This document shows positions 25,925 through 33,481 of a DNA stretch of 51,107 nt, one piece after another. Source of the DNA: UBA5070 sp035352895 (GTDB taxonomy: Bacteria > Fibrobacterota > Fibrobacteria > UBA5070); contig DAOPYN010000030.1 in NCBI GenBank assembly GCA_035352895.1, positions 1-51,107 on the forward strand. Reading direction: 5' to 3'. The notes beneath the pieces are model-generated. The model made no database searches. It worked only from the letters and a program-made list of their open reading frames with translations, and was not told where the DNA came from. A program made the position numbers and the translations under genes. Each line of letters opens with the position of its first letter. Within the stretch, counting starts at the first letter, position 1.

Positions 25925-25937
25925 CGCATAATATGCG
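25925..25937. promoter_or_regulatory. Palindrome upstream of the AbiE pair, probable operator
   Basis: CGCATA-A-TATGCG is a perfect 6-base inverted repeat with one central base, 21 bases before the AbiEi-like start codon, in a strikingly AT-rich promoter-like stretch (25915-25958). AbiEi antitoxins are known to repress their own operon by binding inverted repeats, so this is a likely autoregulatory site. Confidence 0.5.
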
Positions 25938-25958
25938 ATTTACGTATTATTGGTTCAT

Positions 25959-26564
25959 ATGATTGCGGACCTTCAGGCTCATGTCGATCTTCAAGATCTG
26001 CTCGATCTCCAGTCGGGAGTGCTCCTGCATTCCGATCTGGAAGCCTTCTGGGGCAACCGCAACGCGACGATCCTGCACGATCGGATCCAAGCTTGGATCG
26101 CGGTGGGCACCTTGCGGCGTGTCTGCCGGGGTGTCTATGTGGCTAAGAAGTTCGAGCCATGGTCGCTGGCGCTTCGCATGTATCCGGATGCGGTGGTATC
26201 GACCGTCTCGGTGCTTTCCCGACACGCCCTGGTGGGAACCGCGACCGGCGAGCAGGTGTGGTGCGTTCGGGCGGGGCGGTCGCGCGAGGTGGGATCCGGA
26301 AGCATCGCGGTGCATGCCTGGACCCAGGATCCCGAGTTGCTGGACCTGGGTTGGGAGTGGCAGGGCTCGATTCGCGTGGCCTGTCCGGAAAAGGCGTTCC
26401 TGGACACTCTGTTCCACCACCAGCACGGGCGGAAGTTTCCGTTCGCGGTTCCCCAGGATATCGACGTGGATGCGCTCTCCAAGCCCGTCCTGGACGAGCT
26501 CATCCCACGGTATCCCAACCTCCGGTTCCGCGCCTTCGCCAGGGGGGTGATCGATGGCGTCTGA
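25959..26564 (+). CDS. AbiEi-like antitoxin of a type IV toxin-antitoxin system
   Basis: This 201-residue protein fits the AbiEi (transcriptional regulator/antitoxin) pattern: an N-terminal winged-helix part with LHDRIQAWIAVGTLRRVCRG and VYVAKK, then LRMYPDAVVSTVSVLSRHAL and VACPEKAFLDTLF. AbiEi represses the operon and counters the AbiEii nucleotidyltransferase toxin. The ATG at 25959 is preferred to a TTG at 25950. Its end overlaps the toxin gene by 11 bases. A CGCATA/TATGCG palindrome lies upstream. Confidence 0.82.
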   Translation: MIADLQAHVDLQDLLDLQSGVLLHSDLEAFWGNRNATILHDRIQAWIAVGTLRRVCRGVYVAKKFEPWSLALRMYPDAVVSTVSVLSRHALVGTATGEQVWCVRAGRSREVGSGSIAVHAWTQDPELLDLGWEWQGSIRVACPEKAFLDTLFHHQHGRKFPFAVPQDIDVDALSKPVLDELIPRYPNLRFRAFARGVIDGV

Positions 26565-27297
26565 CCACGACGATCTGGAAGCCCTTCTGGTGCGCCTCCT
26601 GCACCATGTCGGACAAGAATTGCCCGCCCAGGGGGTCGTGAAGGGGGGCATGGTCCTCCGTCTGCTGGACTGCCCGCGACGCACCAACGACCTGGACCTG
26701 GTGCTGGTGCCCTACGGATCCAAACGCGATGCGGCCCCGCGGCTCAGGCGGATCCTGGAGTCCTTCCCCTGCGATCGGATGGACATCGCCACGCATTCCA
26801 CCGCCATCCGGGCCCGCGTCCACCAAGGCAAGGTGGTGGCGCAGGTGGAAGCTTCGGTCGCGGAGGAATGCCCCTCGGTTCCGATGTCCACCAGTTCGCT
26901 TGCCTCGCGACACCGGGAGTTGCCGCGTGTGGTGCGGGTGATGCGCTTCGAGGTCGCCCTCGCGCACAAGCTCGGCGCCTGGATGGACCGGGGATTGATG
27001 CGCGACCTCTACGACATCTTCTACTGGCATGGGGTCCAGGGCGTGATGCCGGACATGGAGATCCTGCGACAGAGACTGAACTCGGTCCAAGGGCGGAAGG
27101 GATCGCCCAAGGTCCGGAGCCTGGATCGACTGTGCGCGTCCCTCGTGGAAGCGGTGAGCGACCTTGACGACGATCGCCTGCGTGCAGAATTGCAACCGGT
27201 CCTGCCGGAGTCCGAATTGGTCGGCTTGGCCTCCCGGATCCGGGGTGTGGTCCGTATGCTGGTCGTCCGCCTGTCCGAGGCTTCCACCAAGGAGTAG
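26554..27297 (+). CDS. AbiEii-like nucleotidyltransferase toxin
   Basis: This 247-residue protein is an AbiEii/AbiGii-type nucleotidyltransferase, the toxin of type IV toxin-antitoxin or abortive-infection pairs. KGGMVLRLLDCPRRTNDLDL contains the GG and DxD active-site motif of the DNA polymerase beta-type fold, and ALAHKLGAWMDRGLMRDLYD has the conserved K and the RDLYD motif. Related toxins add nucleotides to tRNA or otherwise block growth during phage infection. It overlaps the antitoxin gene. Identity of family is good; target unknown. Confidence 0.87.
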   Translation: MASDHDDLEALLVRLLHHVGQELPAQGVVKGGMVLRLLDCPRRTNDLDLVLVPYGSKRDAAPRLRRILESFPCDRMDIATHSTAIRARVHQGKVVAQVEASVAEECPSVPMSTSSLASRHRELPRVVRVMRFEVALAHKLGAWMDRGLMRDLYDIFYWHGVQGVMPDMEILRQRLNSVQGRKGSPKVRSLDRLCASLVEAVSDLDDDRLRAELQPVLPESELVGLASRIRGVVRMLVVRLSEASTKE

Positions 27298-27440
27298 CGG
27301 GGAAACGGAGTGCGCCGGATCCCCCAGAGAACAGAGCCAAGACGCAAATGGTGGTGGCTGCGCGGCTCATGAGCGGGAAGATCGGTTGGGTGGGTGGTGG
27401 GCAGCGATGTCCGCGGCACGCGGCCTCCGCCAACACCACG

Positions 27441-27519
27441 GTTGTTCGCCGCGTTGTAGGGGCGATTCATGAATCGCCCCTACAACGGCAATACATCCAC
27501 CGGTTGGCGGGGGCCGCGC
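27441..27519. repeat. Dispersed palindromic repeat, copy 1
   Basis: A perfect 34-base palindrome at 27453-27486 (half GTTGTAGGGGCGATTCA followed by its exact inverse) sits in a longer repeat that includes GTTGTTCGCCGC before it and CCACCGGTTGGCGGGGGCC after it. A second copy is at 48446-48524. The palindrome supplies the stop codon of the beta-lactamase gene. Just upstream, GCGGCACGCGGCCTCC (about 27413-27428) is shared with the GGCGCC repeat near 30.8 kb. GTAGGGGCG-type palindromes are common REP-like repeats in diverse bacteria. Confidence 0.85.
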
Positions 27520-28337
27520 CCATGCGGGTCGTGAATGCGTTGGGGGGCGGGTTTGGTCCCATCGAAAGCGGGGAGCCATCCGCCCAGGCTGTCCAGGAAC
27601 GACTTGCGGGCCGCTCCTCCGCCGAACGACCCCCGCGGCACTTGCCCGATTTCGCGGCGCACGAACAGGTACGGGGCTCTTCCGTCGCGTTCGATCCAGC
27701 CCACGAACCATCCCACCGGCGATTCCTGCGCGGCGGAATCCGCGTTGCTGCTGCCGGTCTTGCCCGCCACCGTCCAGCCCGAAGGGCCCGCAAACCGCGG
27801 CATGATGGAATCCAGGATCTCGTGGGCGCGTGGAGAAACCCCCAGCTTGCGACCGCGGACCCGTGCCAGGAAGTTGATCTGCTCGGCGGGCGAGATGGCA
27901 AGCGAGCTGGACAACCACGAACGCGAGAGTCCGTCGGACTTGCCCGGATTCCCCGAGACGTCGTGGTTGCCGTAGGCGAACCGCTCCACGTACGACTGGA
28001 ACCGCTCCATGCCCAACGCGGCGGTCAGCTCCTGGCTGTACCACACGACGGATTCCGTCTGCCAGAGCGCGGGATCGGTCGCTCTTCGGTGCGCGGGGAG
28101 GGATGCCTGGTAACGTTCCTGGTAGGGGAGCTTGGGGAGGTGCGCGCCCAGGATCCATCCCGCGTCCGCGCCCATCAGGGCCAGCGGGATCTTGAAGGTG
28201 GAGGCCGGGGTGGTCCTCTCCGCGCATCCGCTGCCGCGCTCGAACACGACCTTCCCCGCGCTGTCGGCGATCAGGGTGCAGGTGCCTGGGGGGAGGGTGG
28301 CGGAGGCGAGGATGGAGGCCAGAAGGGTGGAGAGCAT
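27480..28337 (-). CDS. Class D (OXA-type) beta-lactamase
   Basis: This 285-residue periplasmic serine beta-lactamase shows all class D landmarks: the catalytic STFK at residues 46-49 (PASTFKIPLALMG), SVV at 96-98, YGN at 122-124 (AYGNHDVSG), a tryptophan in SRSWLSSSLAIS at the position of the omega-loop W, and KTGSSN at 193-198. A signal peptide starts MLSTLLASILASATLPPG. GGAG precedes the ATG. It should hydrolyse penicillins or related drugs; spectrum cannot be told. The last residues (RQPVDVLPL) are encoded by a dispersed repeat, so the native C-terminus was probably replaced. It lacks a mobile-element border and is probably an intrinsic gene. Confidence 0.93.
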   Translation of the reverse strand: MLSTLLASILASATLPPGTCTLIADSAGKVVFERGSGCAERTTPASTFKIPLALMGADAGWILGAHLPKLPYQERYQASLPAHRRATDPALWQTESVVWYSQELTAALGMERFQSYVERFAYGNHDVSGNPGKSDGLSRSWLSSSLAISPAEQINFLARVRGRKLGVSPRAHEILDSIMPRFAGPSGWTVAGKTGSSNADSAAQESPVGWFVGWIERDGRAPYLFVRREIGQVPRGSFGGGAARKSFLDSLGGWLPAFDGTKPAPQRIHDPHGRGPRQPVDVLPL

Positions 28338-28462
28338 GTGGGCTCCGGGAGGAGTGGTGGTGGGAAAGGTAGGTGGTGGATACGCCCTGCAGGGGCGTCT
28401 GGACGATGAGATTTGGAAGGTAGACAAGCCTGAGGGAGGCGGGGGAAGGTATCTTGGTCGGC

Positions 28463-28732
28463 ATGACCGATGGGCCTGACGCCAAATCGAATCCACCTCT
28501 GGGCGAAGATGCCTTGGACGCTCTGGAATCATGCATTCCCGAGCTTGCGGTGGATGCCCTTCGCCACGCTTATCTGAAAGCATTGACCACAAGTGGATCG
28601 GTGGTGGAAGCGATCGACGGGAAGCTCGTTCGAACCTATGCGAACGGAACCCGGGAGACGCTGAAGGAGTTGTCGGAGCGACCAACTCCCTCGCGGATCG
28701 GTGCGCGGATGGTACGGAAGCAAACGGTTTGA
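28463..28732 (+). CDS. Small hypothetical protein
   Basis: This 89-residue protein is unrecognised. It is charged and has no membrane segment; VVEAIDGKLVRTYANGTRE suggests a small beta-hairpin unit found in antitoxin-like proteins. Its stop overlaps a TTG start of a 54-residue ORF (TTGA), and a HipA-like kinase gene follows further downstream, so it may be a partner or antitoxin-like protein of that locus. The ATG at 28463 has no strong ribosome-binding site. Confidence 0.55.
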   Translation: MTDGPDAKSNPPLGEDALDALESCIPELAVDALRHAYLKALTTSGSVVEAIDGKLVRTYANGTRETLKELSERPTPSRIGARMVRKQTV

Positions 28733-28893
28733 GCGCCTTCGCTCCGCGGGCGTACCTCTTCGATTCCTCCGAAAACGGTCGGCATAACTGGGTCGCCGAG
28801 ATCACATCCGGGTCGGATCTGGAAATCAAGACGGATTCCGTCCCAGCGTGGTTTCGGAAAACGGTTCTATCGAAATACGACCCCGTCGGCTGA
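28729..28893 (+). CDS. Possible 54-residue protein translated from an overlapping TTG
   Basis: From TTG at 28729, overlapping the preceding stop as TTGA, the frame reads MSAFAPRAYLFDSSENGRHN and ends with KTVLSKYDPVG. The sequence is protein-like (alternating charged and hydrophobic residues, no repeat-derived strings) and runs on the same strand in a coupled position. It is too short to classify. It may be a real small gene or the end of a degraded one. Confidence 0.4.
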   Translation: MSAFAPRAYLFDSSENGRHNWVAEITSGSDLEIKTDSVPAWFRKTVLSKYDPVG

Positions 28894-28933
28894 ACCTCTT
28901 CGGGCCGCATCTTCGGAAGAGCTGGAGCGTACA

Positions 28934-28975
28934 GGCGCCCCGGCCCGCGAAGCGCGGTCCGTCGGGCCCCATGCC
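28934..28975. repeat. GGCGCC-type dispersed repeat, short copy
   Basis: Starts GGCGCCCCGGCCCGCG and ends GTCGGGCCCCATGCC; GGCCCG at 28942-28947 pairs with CGGGCC at 28963-28968. Longer copies follow at 30736 and 33112. It lies in the 222-base spacer before the HipA-like gene, where no other gene is seen. Confidence 0.75.
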
Positions 28976-29115
28976 TGTCCAGCGAGGCCGGGATGTGTCC
29001 TGCATTTTTGGACGGGTATCCCCAAGATGCCGTCCGTGGCGGTACCTTTGGATGGATCGGGGATCGAGCTTGGCATCCCTTCCCCCCGCCCAACTTTCGA
29101 CCGAGGATCGTTCCC

Positions 29116-30036
29116 ATGCCCGCCGAACCCGGATTCCTGCCCCGGAAGATCGTCCTGGACGAGGCGGATTGGTCGTTCCAGGAAAACGCCAAAGGGAATC
29201 GTCCCAAGAAGTACTGCAGTCTCCGTGGAGGGAGCGTGGAAGGGCTGGCCGACGCCACGGGCTGGTTCTGGAAAGGTGTCGACGACAAGTATCCCCACGA
29301 ATTCTGGTCCGAGATCCTCGCCTGCCGACTGGGCGCCGAAATGGGCGTTCCGGTTCCCAGGACGCATCTGGGCATCTACGAGGAAATGGCAGGAAGCTTG
29401 GCCGAATCGCTGCTGGCGCCCGGAGAAGAGCTGGTCGAGGCGGCGGACATCATGGCCGGGCTCGACGAAGCCTACGAACGCCGGGGAAAAGGGGAGCGGC
29501 AAACGGTGGTGCTGTGCCGTCGAGCCATGGCCACCGTGCTGGGCGACGCGGATCCCGGGGCATTCCATCGGATGCTCGTCTTCGACGCCTGGATCGGAAA
29601 CCAGGATCGCCACCACGAAAACTGGGGATTCGCGAAAAACTCCGATGGACATTGGCGATTCGCCGACATCTTCGACAACGGAAGCAGCCTGCTGCGGGAA
29701 ATGTCGTCGGACGAGAGCCTCCGGAGGAAAGTGGGAACGCCGTTCTTGCGGGAAGGCTACATCGCGCGTTCGAGCTCCGAGATCCGTTGGGAGGCGGGAC
29801 GGAAGATCCCGCATCTGGATCTGTTCCGGCTGTGCGCCGATTCGGAGCCGGGTTTCCGCGAAACGGCAGCTTCGATGCTGGCCTCGAGCATGGAGGAAGT
29901 CGAGCGAGCCGTGCACGAGATCGCGGTCTTCGCCCGAGATTCGGGGGTCGAGCCCGGGATTTCCCCGATGCGCGAAGGTATCTTGCTCGACGTGCTCGCG
30001 GAACGCCGCGCGAGACTTCTGGAGAGGTTGACGTGA
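29116..30036 (+). CDS. HipA-like serine/threonine kinase-fold protein
   Basis: This 306-residue protein has the C-terminal kinase core of the HipA family: FDAWIGNQDRHHENWGF (the N-x-DRHxxN catalytic loop) and FADIFDNGSSLL (the D-x-DNG Mg-binding loop). Upstream, EFWSEILACRLGAEMGVPVP matches the family's helix after the ATP site. HipA toxins phosphorylate translation factors such as GltX and cause dormancy. The ATG at 29116 (MPAEPGFLPRKIVLDEADW) has GAGG nine bases upstream; an ATG at 28993 adds an unsupported stretch. No HipB-type HTH gene precedes it; instead a HIRAN-like gene overlaps its end by GTGA. Family secure, target unknown. Confidence 0.82.
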   Translation: MPAEPGFLPRKIVLDEADWSFQENAKGNRPKKYCSLRGGSVEGLADATGWFWKGVDDKYPHEFWSEILACRLGAEMGVPVPRTHLGIYEEMAGSLAESLLAPGEELVEAADIMAGLDEAYERRGKGERQTVVLCRRAMATVLGDADPGAFHRMLVFDAWIGNQDRHHENWGFAKNSDGHWRFADIFDNGSSLLREMSSDESLRRKVGTPFLREGYIARSSSEIRWEAGRKIPHLDLFRLCADSEPGFRETAASMLASSMEEVERAVHEIAVFARDSGVEPGISPMREGILLDVLAERRARLLERLT

Positions 30037-30725
30037 CCACCACGGATATTCGCTGTCGGATGGACATCGAGGTTCTGCGCTTGGCGTGGAGGCCTGCCAG
30101 CGCGGGAGAACGGTTGGTCGTGGGAACATCCACCCGCGAAGGCGACACGTATTCCTTCCGCTACGACGGCGCGGATCTCGAAAAAGCCGTCCGGCTCGGA
30201 TTCCAGGGCTACCCTGGCATGTCTGTCGACCACGCGCCCGTCTGGAACGGTCGTTCCATGGAAGCCTTCCGCGCCCGTCTTCCGCAGTCCAAGCGTCCAG
30301 ATCGCGAGCATCTTCTCGGGCTTTGGGGCGTCGCGCCCGACGAATCCGATCCCTTCGTCCTGCTGGGCGCCACCGGTGGACGCCTGGTCACCGACGCCTT
30401 CGAGTTCTTGCCTGTCCTGCGTCCCCTCGCCGGGACCCGCTTCCTGACTCCGGTGGCCGGGTTCCGCTACTACGAAGGAGCTGTTTCGCTCCCCGGCATC
30501 CCTGCCGGAACCGCATTCCGGCCTGTGCCGGAACCCTCCAACGCCTTCGATCCACGCGCCGTGCGCCTGGAATTCCAAGGCCAGCTCGTGGGCTACCTCC
30601 GCAAGGTCGTCTCCGACGGCGCCCTCCGCGCACGCGAATCGGGTCTGGAGCTCGCCTGCACATTGGCTCGCGCGGCGACAGGATCCGGCCCGGACGACGT
30701 CGTGGTGGAGGTGCGCTTCCTCTGA
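30033..30725 (+). CDS. HIRAN-domain-like protein, coupled to the HipA-like gene
   Basis: This 230-residue protein starts with GTG at 30033 in a GTGA overlap with the HipA-like stop, with GGAGAGG at 30021-30027 as ribosome-binding site. The C-terminal half fits a HIRAN domain: TPVAGFRYYEGA, then EPSNAFDPRAVRLEFQG and QLVGYLRKV (the NxxDPxAV...GY pattern), a fold that binds DNA ends in other proteins. The N-terminal half (GTSTREGDTYSFRYDGADLE) is reminiscent of the HipA N-subdomain. HIRAN-HipA neighbourhoods occur in other bacteria. It may be the partner or regulator of the kinase. Confidence 0.7.
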   Translation: MTTTDIRCRMDIEVLRLAWRPASAGERLVVGTSTREGDTYSFRYDGADLEKAVRLGFQGYPGMSVDHAPVWNGRSMEAFRARLPQSKRPDREHLLGLWGVAPDESDPFVLLGATGGRLVTDAFEFLPVLRPLAGTRFLTPVAGFRYYEGAVSLPGIPAGTAFRPVPEPSNAFDPRAVRLEFQGQLVGYLRKVVSDGALRARESGLELACTLARAATGSGPDDVVVEVRFL

Positions 30726-30735
30726 TCCTGGCGAT

Positions 30736-30883
30736 GGCGCCCCGGCCCGCGATGCGCGGTCCGTCGGGCCCTATGCTTGCGGCACGCGGCCTCCTCGGCC
30801 GATGGCCTCTGGGGTCCGCGCCCCCGTTCCTCCGCTCCGGCGCGCGCGCCGGCGCGGCGGGGGTGACGGTCCCTGGCGCGATG
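30736..30883. repeat. GGCGCC-type dispersed repeat, long copy
   Basis: Begins GGCGCCCCGGCCCGCGATGC ten bases after the HIRAN-like stop, continues GTCGGGCCCTATGC, GCGGCACGCGGCCTCCTCGG and GGGGTCCGCGCCC, and ends GGTCCCTGGCGCGA. The third copy at 33112 has the same order. Both long copies sit at the 3' end of an operon on the plus strand and could act as transcript-end stems. Confidence 0.8.
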
Positions 30884-30904
30884 GGCGATTTCTCCCTGGT
30901 CGAC

Positions 30905-30924
30905 ATGTAAACCAGGATGTAAAC
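30905..30924. promoter_or_regulatory. Direct repeat ATGTAAAC upstream of the TIGR04255 cassette
   Basis: ATGTAAAC occurs at 30905-30912 and 30917-30924, twelve bases apart, directly before the start at 30932. The spacing (just over one helical turn) and location fit a regulator site, perhaps for the HTH protein encoded in the same cassette. Confidence 0.35.
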
Positions 30925-30931
30925 TGAAGGC

Positions 30932-31720
30932 ATGCCACGCTCCCTACCCAGAGTGAAGCTGGACCGCTCCCCGTTGGTCCTGGTCCTCGTGCAAGCAAGG
31001 TTTTCGCCGCGAATGGACCTGGAGGAGAAGCTGCCTGCCTTCCGCAAAGCGTGCGAGGACCTGGGCTATCCGGTCTTCCGGCTTGGGCGGATCCGGACGG
31101 TGAATGTGGGAGGGGTCGGGCCGTCCGATACCGTGGATGCTGTGCGCTGGGATTTTCTCGATAGGAGCCAGCGCTGGAACATCATCCTGGCGCCGGAATT
31201 TTTGATGCTCCAGACCACCGAGTATCCCGTCTTCGAGGAATTCCTGGAGCGTTGGAGGCTTGTGCTCGAAGCCGCAAACTGCCTGGAGATTCCGGTGGTT
31301 GAACGGCTGGGCTTGCGCTACGTGGATCTGATCCAGCCAAAAGCCACGGAGCGGGTGTCCGATTACCTGGTCCCCGAGCTCTCCGGCTACGAGCCACAAC
31401 CGGGGACAGGGCTCGAAAGGTCCTACCACACCGCGGCGATGGTGCTTCGCTCGACACACGGACAGATGCTCGTTCGCGTTTCGCCTGCACGGACACCCAT
31501 TCCGCCTGACCTGGACGGAATCCATCTCAAGGGATTTCGTCAGCCGACCGACGGAGCGGTGTTCGTGGACTTCGATCATTCGACCTCGGAAATTTCCGCT
31601 TTCCATCCGGATGCCATCGTCGCCTCGACGGATGGATTGCACGATGCTGCCGACACTCTCTTTCGCGAGGTCACCACCGAGCACGCGATGGAGGCCTGGG
31701 GCAGAAGGGAGCTTCCATGA
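30932..31720 (+). CDS. TIGR04255-like family protein
   Basis: This 262-residue protein resembles the TIGR04255 family of uncharacterised proteins: an N-terminal LDRSPLVLVLVQARFSP strand, RWNIILAPEFLMLQTTEYP, RLGLRYVDLI, and DFDHSTSEISAF late in the protein. Members are common in genomic islands and often adjoin small regulatory genes; no reaction is known. It starts a three-gene cassette: its stop overlaps the HTH gene by ATGA. GAAGG lies just before the ATG. Confidence 0.75.
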   Translation: MPRSLPRVKLDRSPLVLVLVQARFSPRMDLEEKLPAFRKACEDLGYPVFRLGRIRTVNVGGVGPSDTVDAVRWDFLDRSQRWNIILAPEFLMLQTTEYPVFEEFLERWRLVLEAANCLEIPVVERLGLRYVDLIQPKATERVSDYLVPELSGYEPQPGTGLERSYHTAAMVLRSTHGQMLVRVSPARTPIPPDLDGIHLKGFRQPTDGAVFVDFDHSTSEISAFHPDAIVASTDGLHDAADTLFREVTTEHAMEAWGRRELP

Positions 31721-32319
31721 GCGTCGAAGAGATGTTCCGGGTCACAGGCACGAGCACGGTTGCAGCCGGAGCTCCGGTCTGGCCTCACCTGGATGGCACA
31801 GGTAGCTTGGTTCAGGTCCCCGAAATGGAGTGCGACCTCACGAGTCTGAAGTTGCAAGCGCACCCGGAAGCAGAGATTCTGGTCCGGTCCATCCAGGCAG
31901 GATTGGGGCTCACCATCGGACAAATCGCCCGCGCTCTGGGGAAGACTCGGCAGGCCGTGCACGGCTGGAAGCGCGGAGAATCCTTGGAAGACGCCAACCT
32001 CGCGAACTTGCGTGAGCTTGCGCGTTGGAGCGACGAGTGGACCAAGGGTTGGCCTTCTCGGCAACCGGACTCGACGTCCTGGACGGATGCGTTTCTCAAG
32101 TCGGTCGCCGAGGCTAGCGCCTTTTCGCAGGCGGGTCGCAGCCTATGGGCGACGTTCCTTGCCGAGCAAAGTGGGATCGCTGCTCGCCGGTCCAAGATTC
32201 CTTCGGTGGAGGAGATCGACCGCCAACTGGGATCGGCCCCATCCACCGGACTCCAAAAAGCCCAACGGCTTGCCGACAACATCCGATCCATGAGACGGGA
32301 TGCTCGCCGAGGAGCCTGA
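31717..32319 (+). CDS. XRE-like helix-turn-helix protein
   Basis: This 200-residue protein has an HTH in the middle: LGLTIGQIARALGKTRQAVH followed by GWKRG (about residues 63-90), the pattern of XRE-type DNA-binding domains. N- and C-terminal parts are unclassified and mainly helical. It overlaps the upstream TIGR04255-like gene (ATGA) and the downstream SHDCDL gene (20 bases). It probably regulates the cassette, perhaps through the ATGTAAAC direct repeat. Confidence 0.75.
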   Translation: MSVEEMFRVTGTSTVAAGAPVWPHLDGTGSLVQVPEMECDLTSLKLQAHPEAEILVRSIQAGLGLTIGQIARALGKTRQAVHGWKRGESLEDANLANLRELARWSDEWTKGWPSRQPDSTSWTDAFLKSVAEASAFSQAGRSLWATFLAEQSGIAARRSKIPSVEEIDRQLGSAPSTGLQKAQRLADNIRSMRRDARRGA

Positions 32320-33109
32320 CCTGCGGCTGTCCCGGGCGTGGGTCCAGGGGGCTTTCCTCCCTCAAGATCTGCTGGGGAAACTTCTAGGAGAATGGGCGGA
32401 TCGCCAAGTGGGAGTGGTCGTCAGTCACGACTGCGACCTCGCGAACGGATCACGGGAAAAAGAGCCGAAGTTCGAGTGGATCTTGGCCGAGATCGTGGGG
32501 GCGGTCAACGGAAGCTTCCTCAACGGCAGGAATTCCCGGAAGCTCCACTTCAAGGGTGTCGGTCCGAAAGGTGCCCATCTGTCGCTGAGCATGAACGATC
32601 GCCGGTTCGACGACCGCACGGCGCTTGTCGATCAGGAGCCTTCGGGCGTCCTGGAAGACAATTTCCGACGTATCCTGGCCGAGTGGATGGCCGGTCGGTA
32701 CGATCGTTCAGGATTTCCCAATGCGTTCAATGCGCGGCGTTCCCGAAGGGCAAAGGAAATACGGGATTTGTTGAAGGGTCCTGGTAGCGCGGATCTGGAA
32801 GGCTTGTGGGTCGCCTTGGCCCCCGACGAGCAATCGAACGGGATGACCTCCTACGGCCGCATCGTTGCGGAGCTTGAGGAGGACGAACCCTACAAGATCG
32901 TGCTATGGGCGACCGTGAAGGACGGCATCGCGCCTCAGGCCCTCGATGCTGTCGAGGAACTGGTCGAGAAGGTCAGCGAGGAGCTGGGCCGTTGCGAGGG
33001 ATTGGAGCTGCAACGGTCTCCGTTGATCGTTAGCGAGGCTGATTTTTCCCTCGCGCACCTGAGGCGCTTCCTGCGGATGGATGATTGGGACGATCTGAGC
33101 CGAAGCTGA
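32300..33109 (+). CDS. Hypothetical protein with SHDCDLA motif
   Basis: This 269-residue protein belongs to no family I can name with certainty. It carries VGVVVSHDCDLANGS near residues 37-51, then EWILAEIV, RKLHFKG and a long helical C-terminus. Proteins with the SHDCDL motif are recurrently found in islands beside TIGR04255-type proteins. The motif (hydrophobic strand, then C-D-hydrophobic-A) resembles SVVVAPPCDIAQAK in the C-terminal part of the receiver-domain protein at 36815-38089. The cysteine-aspartate pair may be catalytic or metal-binding, but this is inference. Confidence 0.65.
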   Translation: MLAEEPDLRLSRAWVQGAFLPQDLLGKLLGEWADRQVGVVVSHDCDLANGSREKEPKFEWILAEIVGAVNGSFLNGRNSRKLHFKGVGPKGAHLSLSMNDRRFDDRTALVDQEPSGVLEDNFRRILAEWMAGRYDRSGFPNAFNARRSRRAKEIRDLLKGPGSADLEGLWVALAPDEQSNGMTSYGRIVAELEEDEPYKIVLWATVKDGIAPQALDAVEELVEKVSEELGRCEGLELQRSPLIVSEADFSLAHLRRFLRMDDWDDLSRS

Positions 33110-33111
33110 CG

Positions 33112-33224
33112 GGCGCCCCGGTCCGCGAGGCGCGGCCCGTCGGGCCCTATGCCTTCGGCACGCGGCTTCCTCGGCCGAAGGCCTGCGGGGTCCGCGCCCA
33201 TGTGGGTTGCGGTCCCTGGCGCGA
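33112..33224. repeat. GGCGCC-type dispersed repeat, long copy
   Basis: Starts GGCGCCCCGGTCCGCGAGGC three bases after the preceding stop codon and ends GGTCCCTGGCGCGA, with the same inner order as the copy at 30736-30883 but a shorter spacer before the last element. The inner stem pairs GGCCGA-type arms around the TTCCTCGG segment. Confidence 0.8.
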
Positions 33225-33481
33225 AGGGTTGCTGATCTTGCCTAGCCTTACTGGATCTGGTGGCATGACCGGGATTTGCAGGCCCAATGCTGGAGAGGCC
33301 CCGTCGGGCGTCTTTACGAAAGGTGTGGTGGGGGCATGGCAAGTTGAGGCGTTTTTGGGTCCCTACTACATGCCAAGTCCACTATTTTTCCCTCAGGTCC
33401 CCAGCACGGAGTTGCCTCATTGCAGGAAGGATTCCGGTTCGGATTGGCAAGGGTTTTCCACGTCAGGCATGAGGGCAGGCA
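33225..33481. other. Intergenic region before the methyltransferase
   Basis: No gene is visible in these 257 bases; together with the repeat the gap is 372 bases. CATGGCAAGT (33335-33344) and CATGCCAAGT (33369-33378) form a near-exact direct repeat 34 bases apart, which could be a regulatory site for the methyltransferase operon. Confidence 0.35.

Noticed and set aside
27367..28536. A 389-codon frame overlapping the beta-lactamase gene on the same strand
   Set aside because: It is a frame-shifted reading of the beta-lactamase gene; the class D motifs are all in the other frame.
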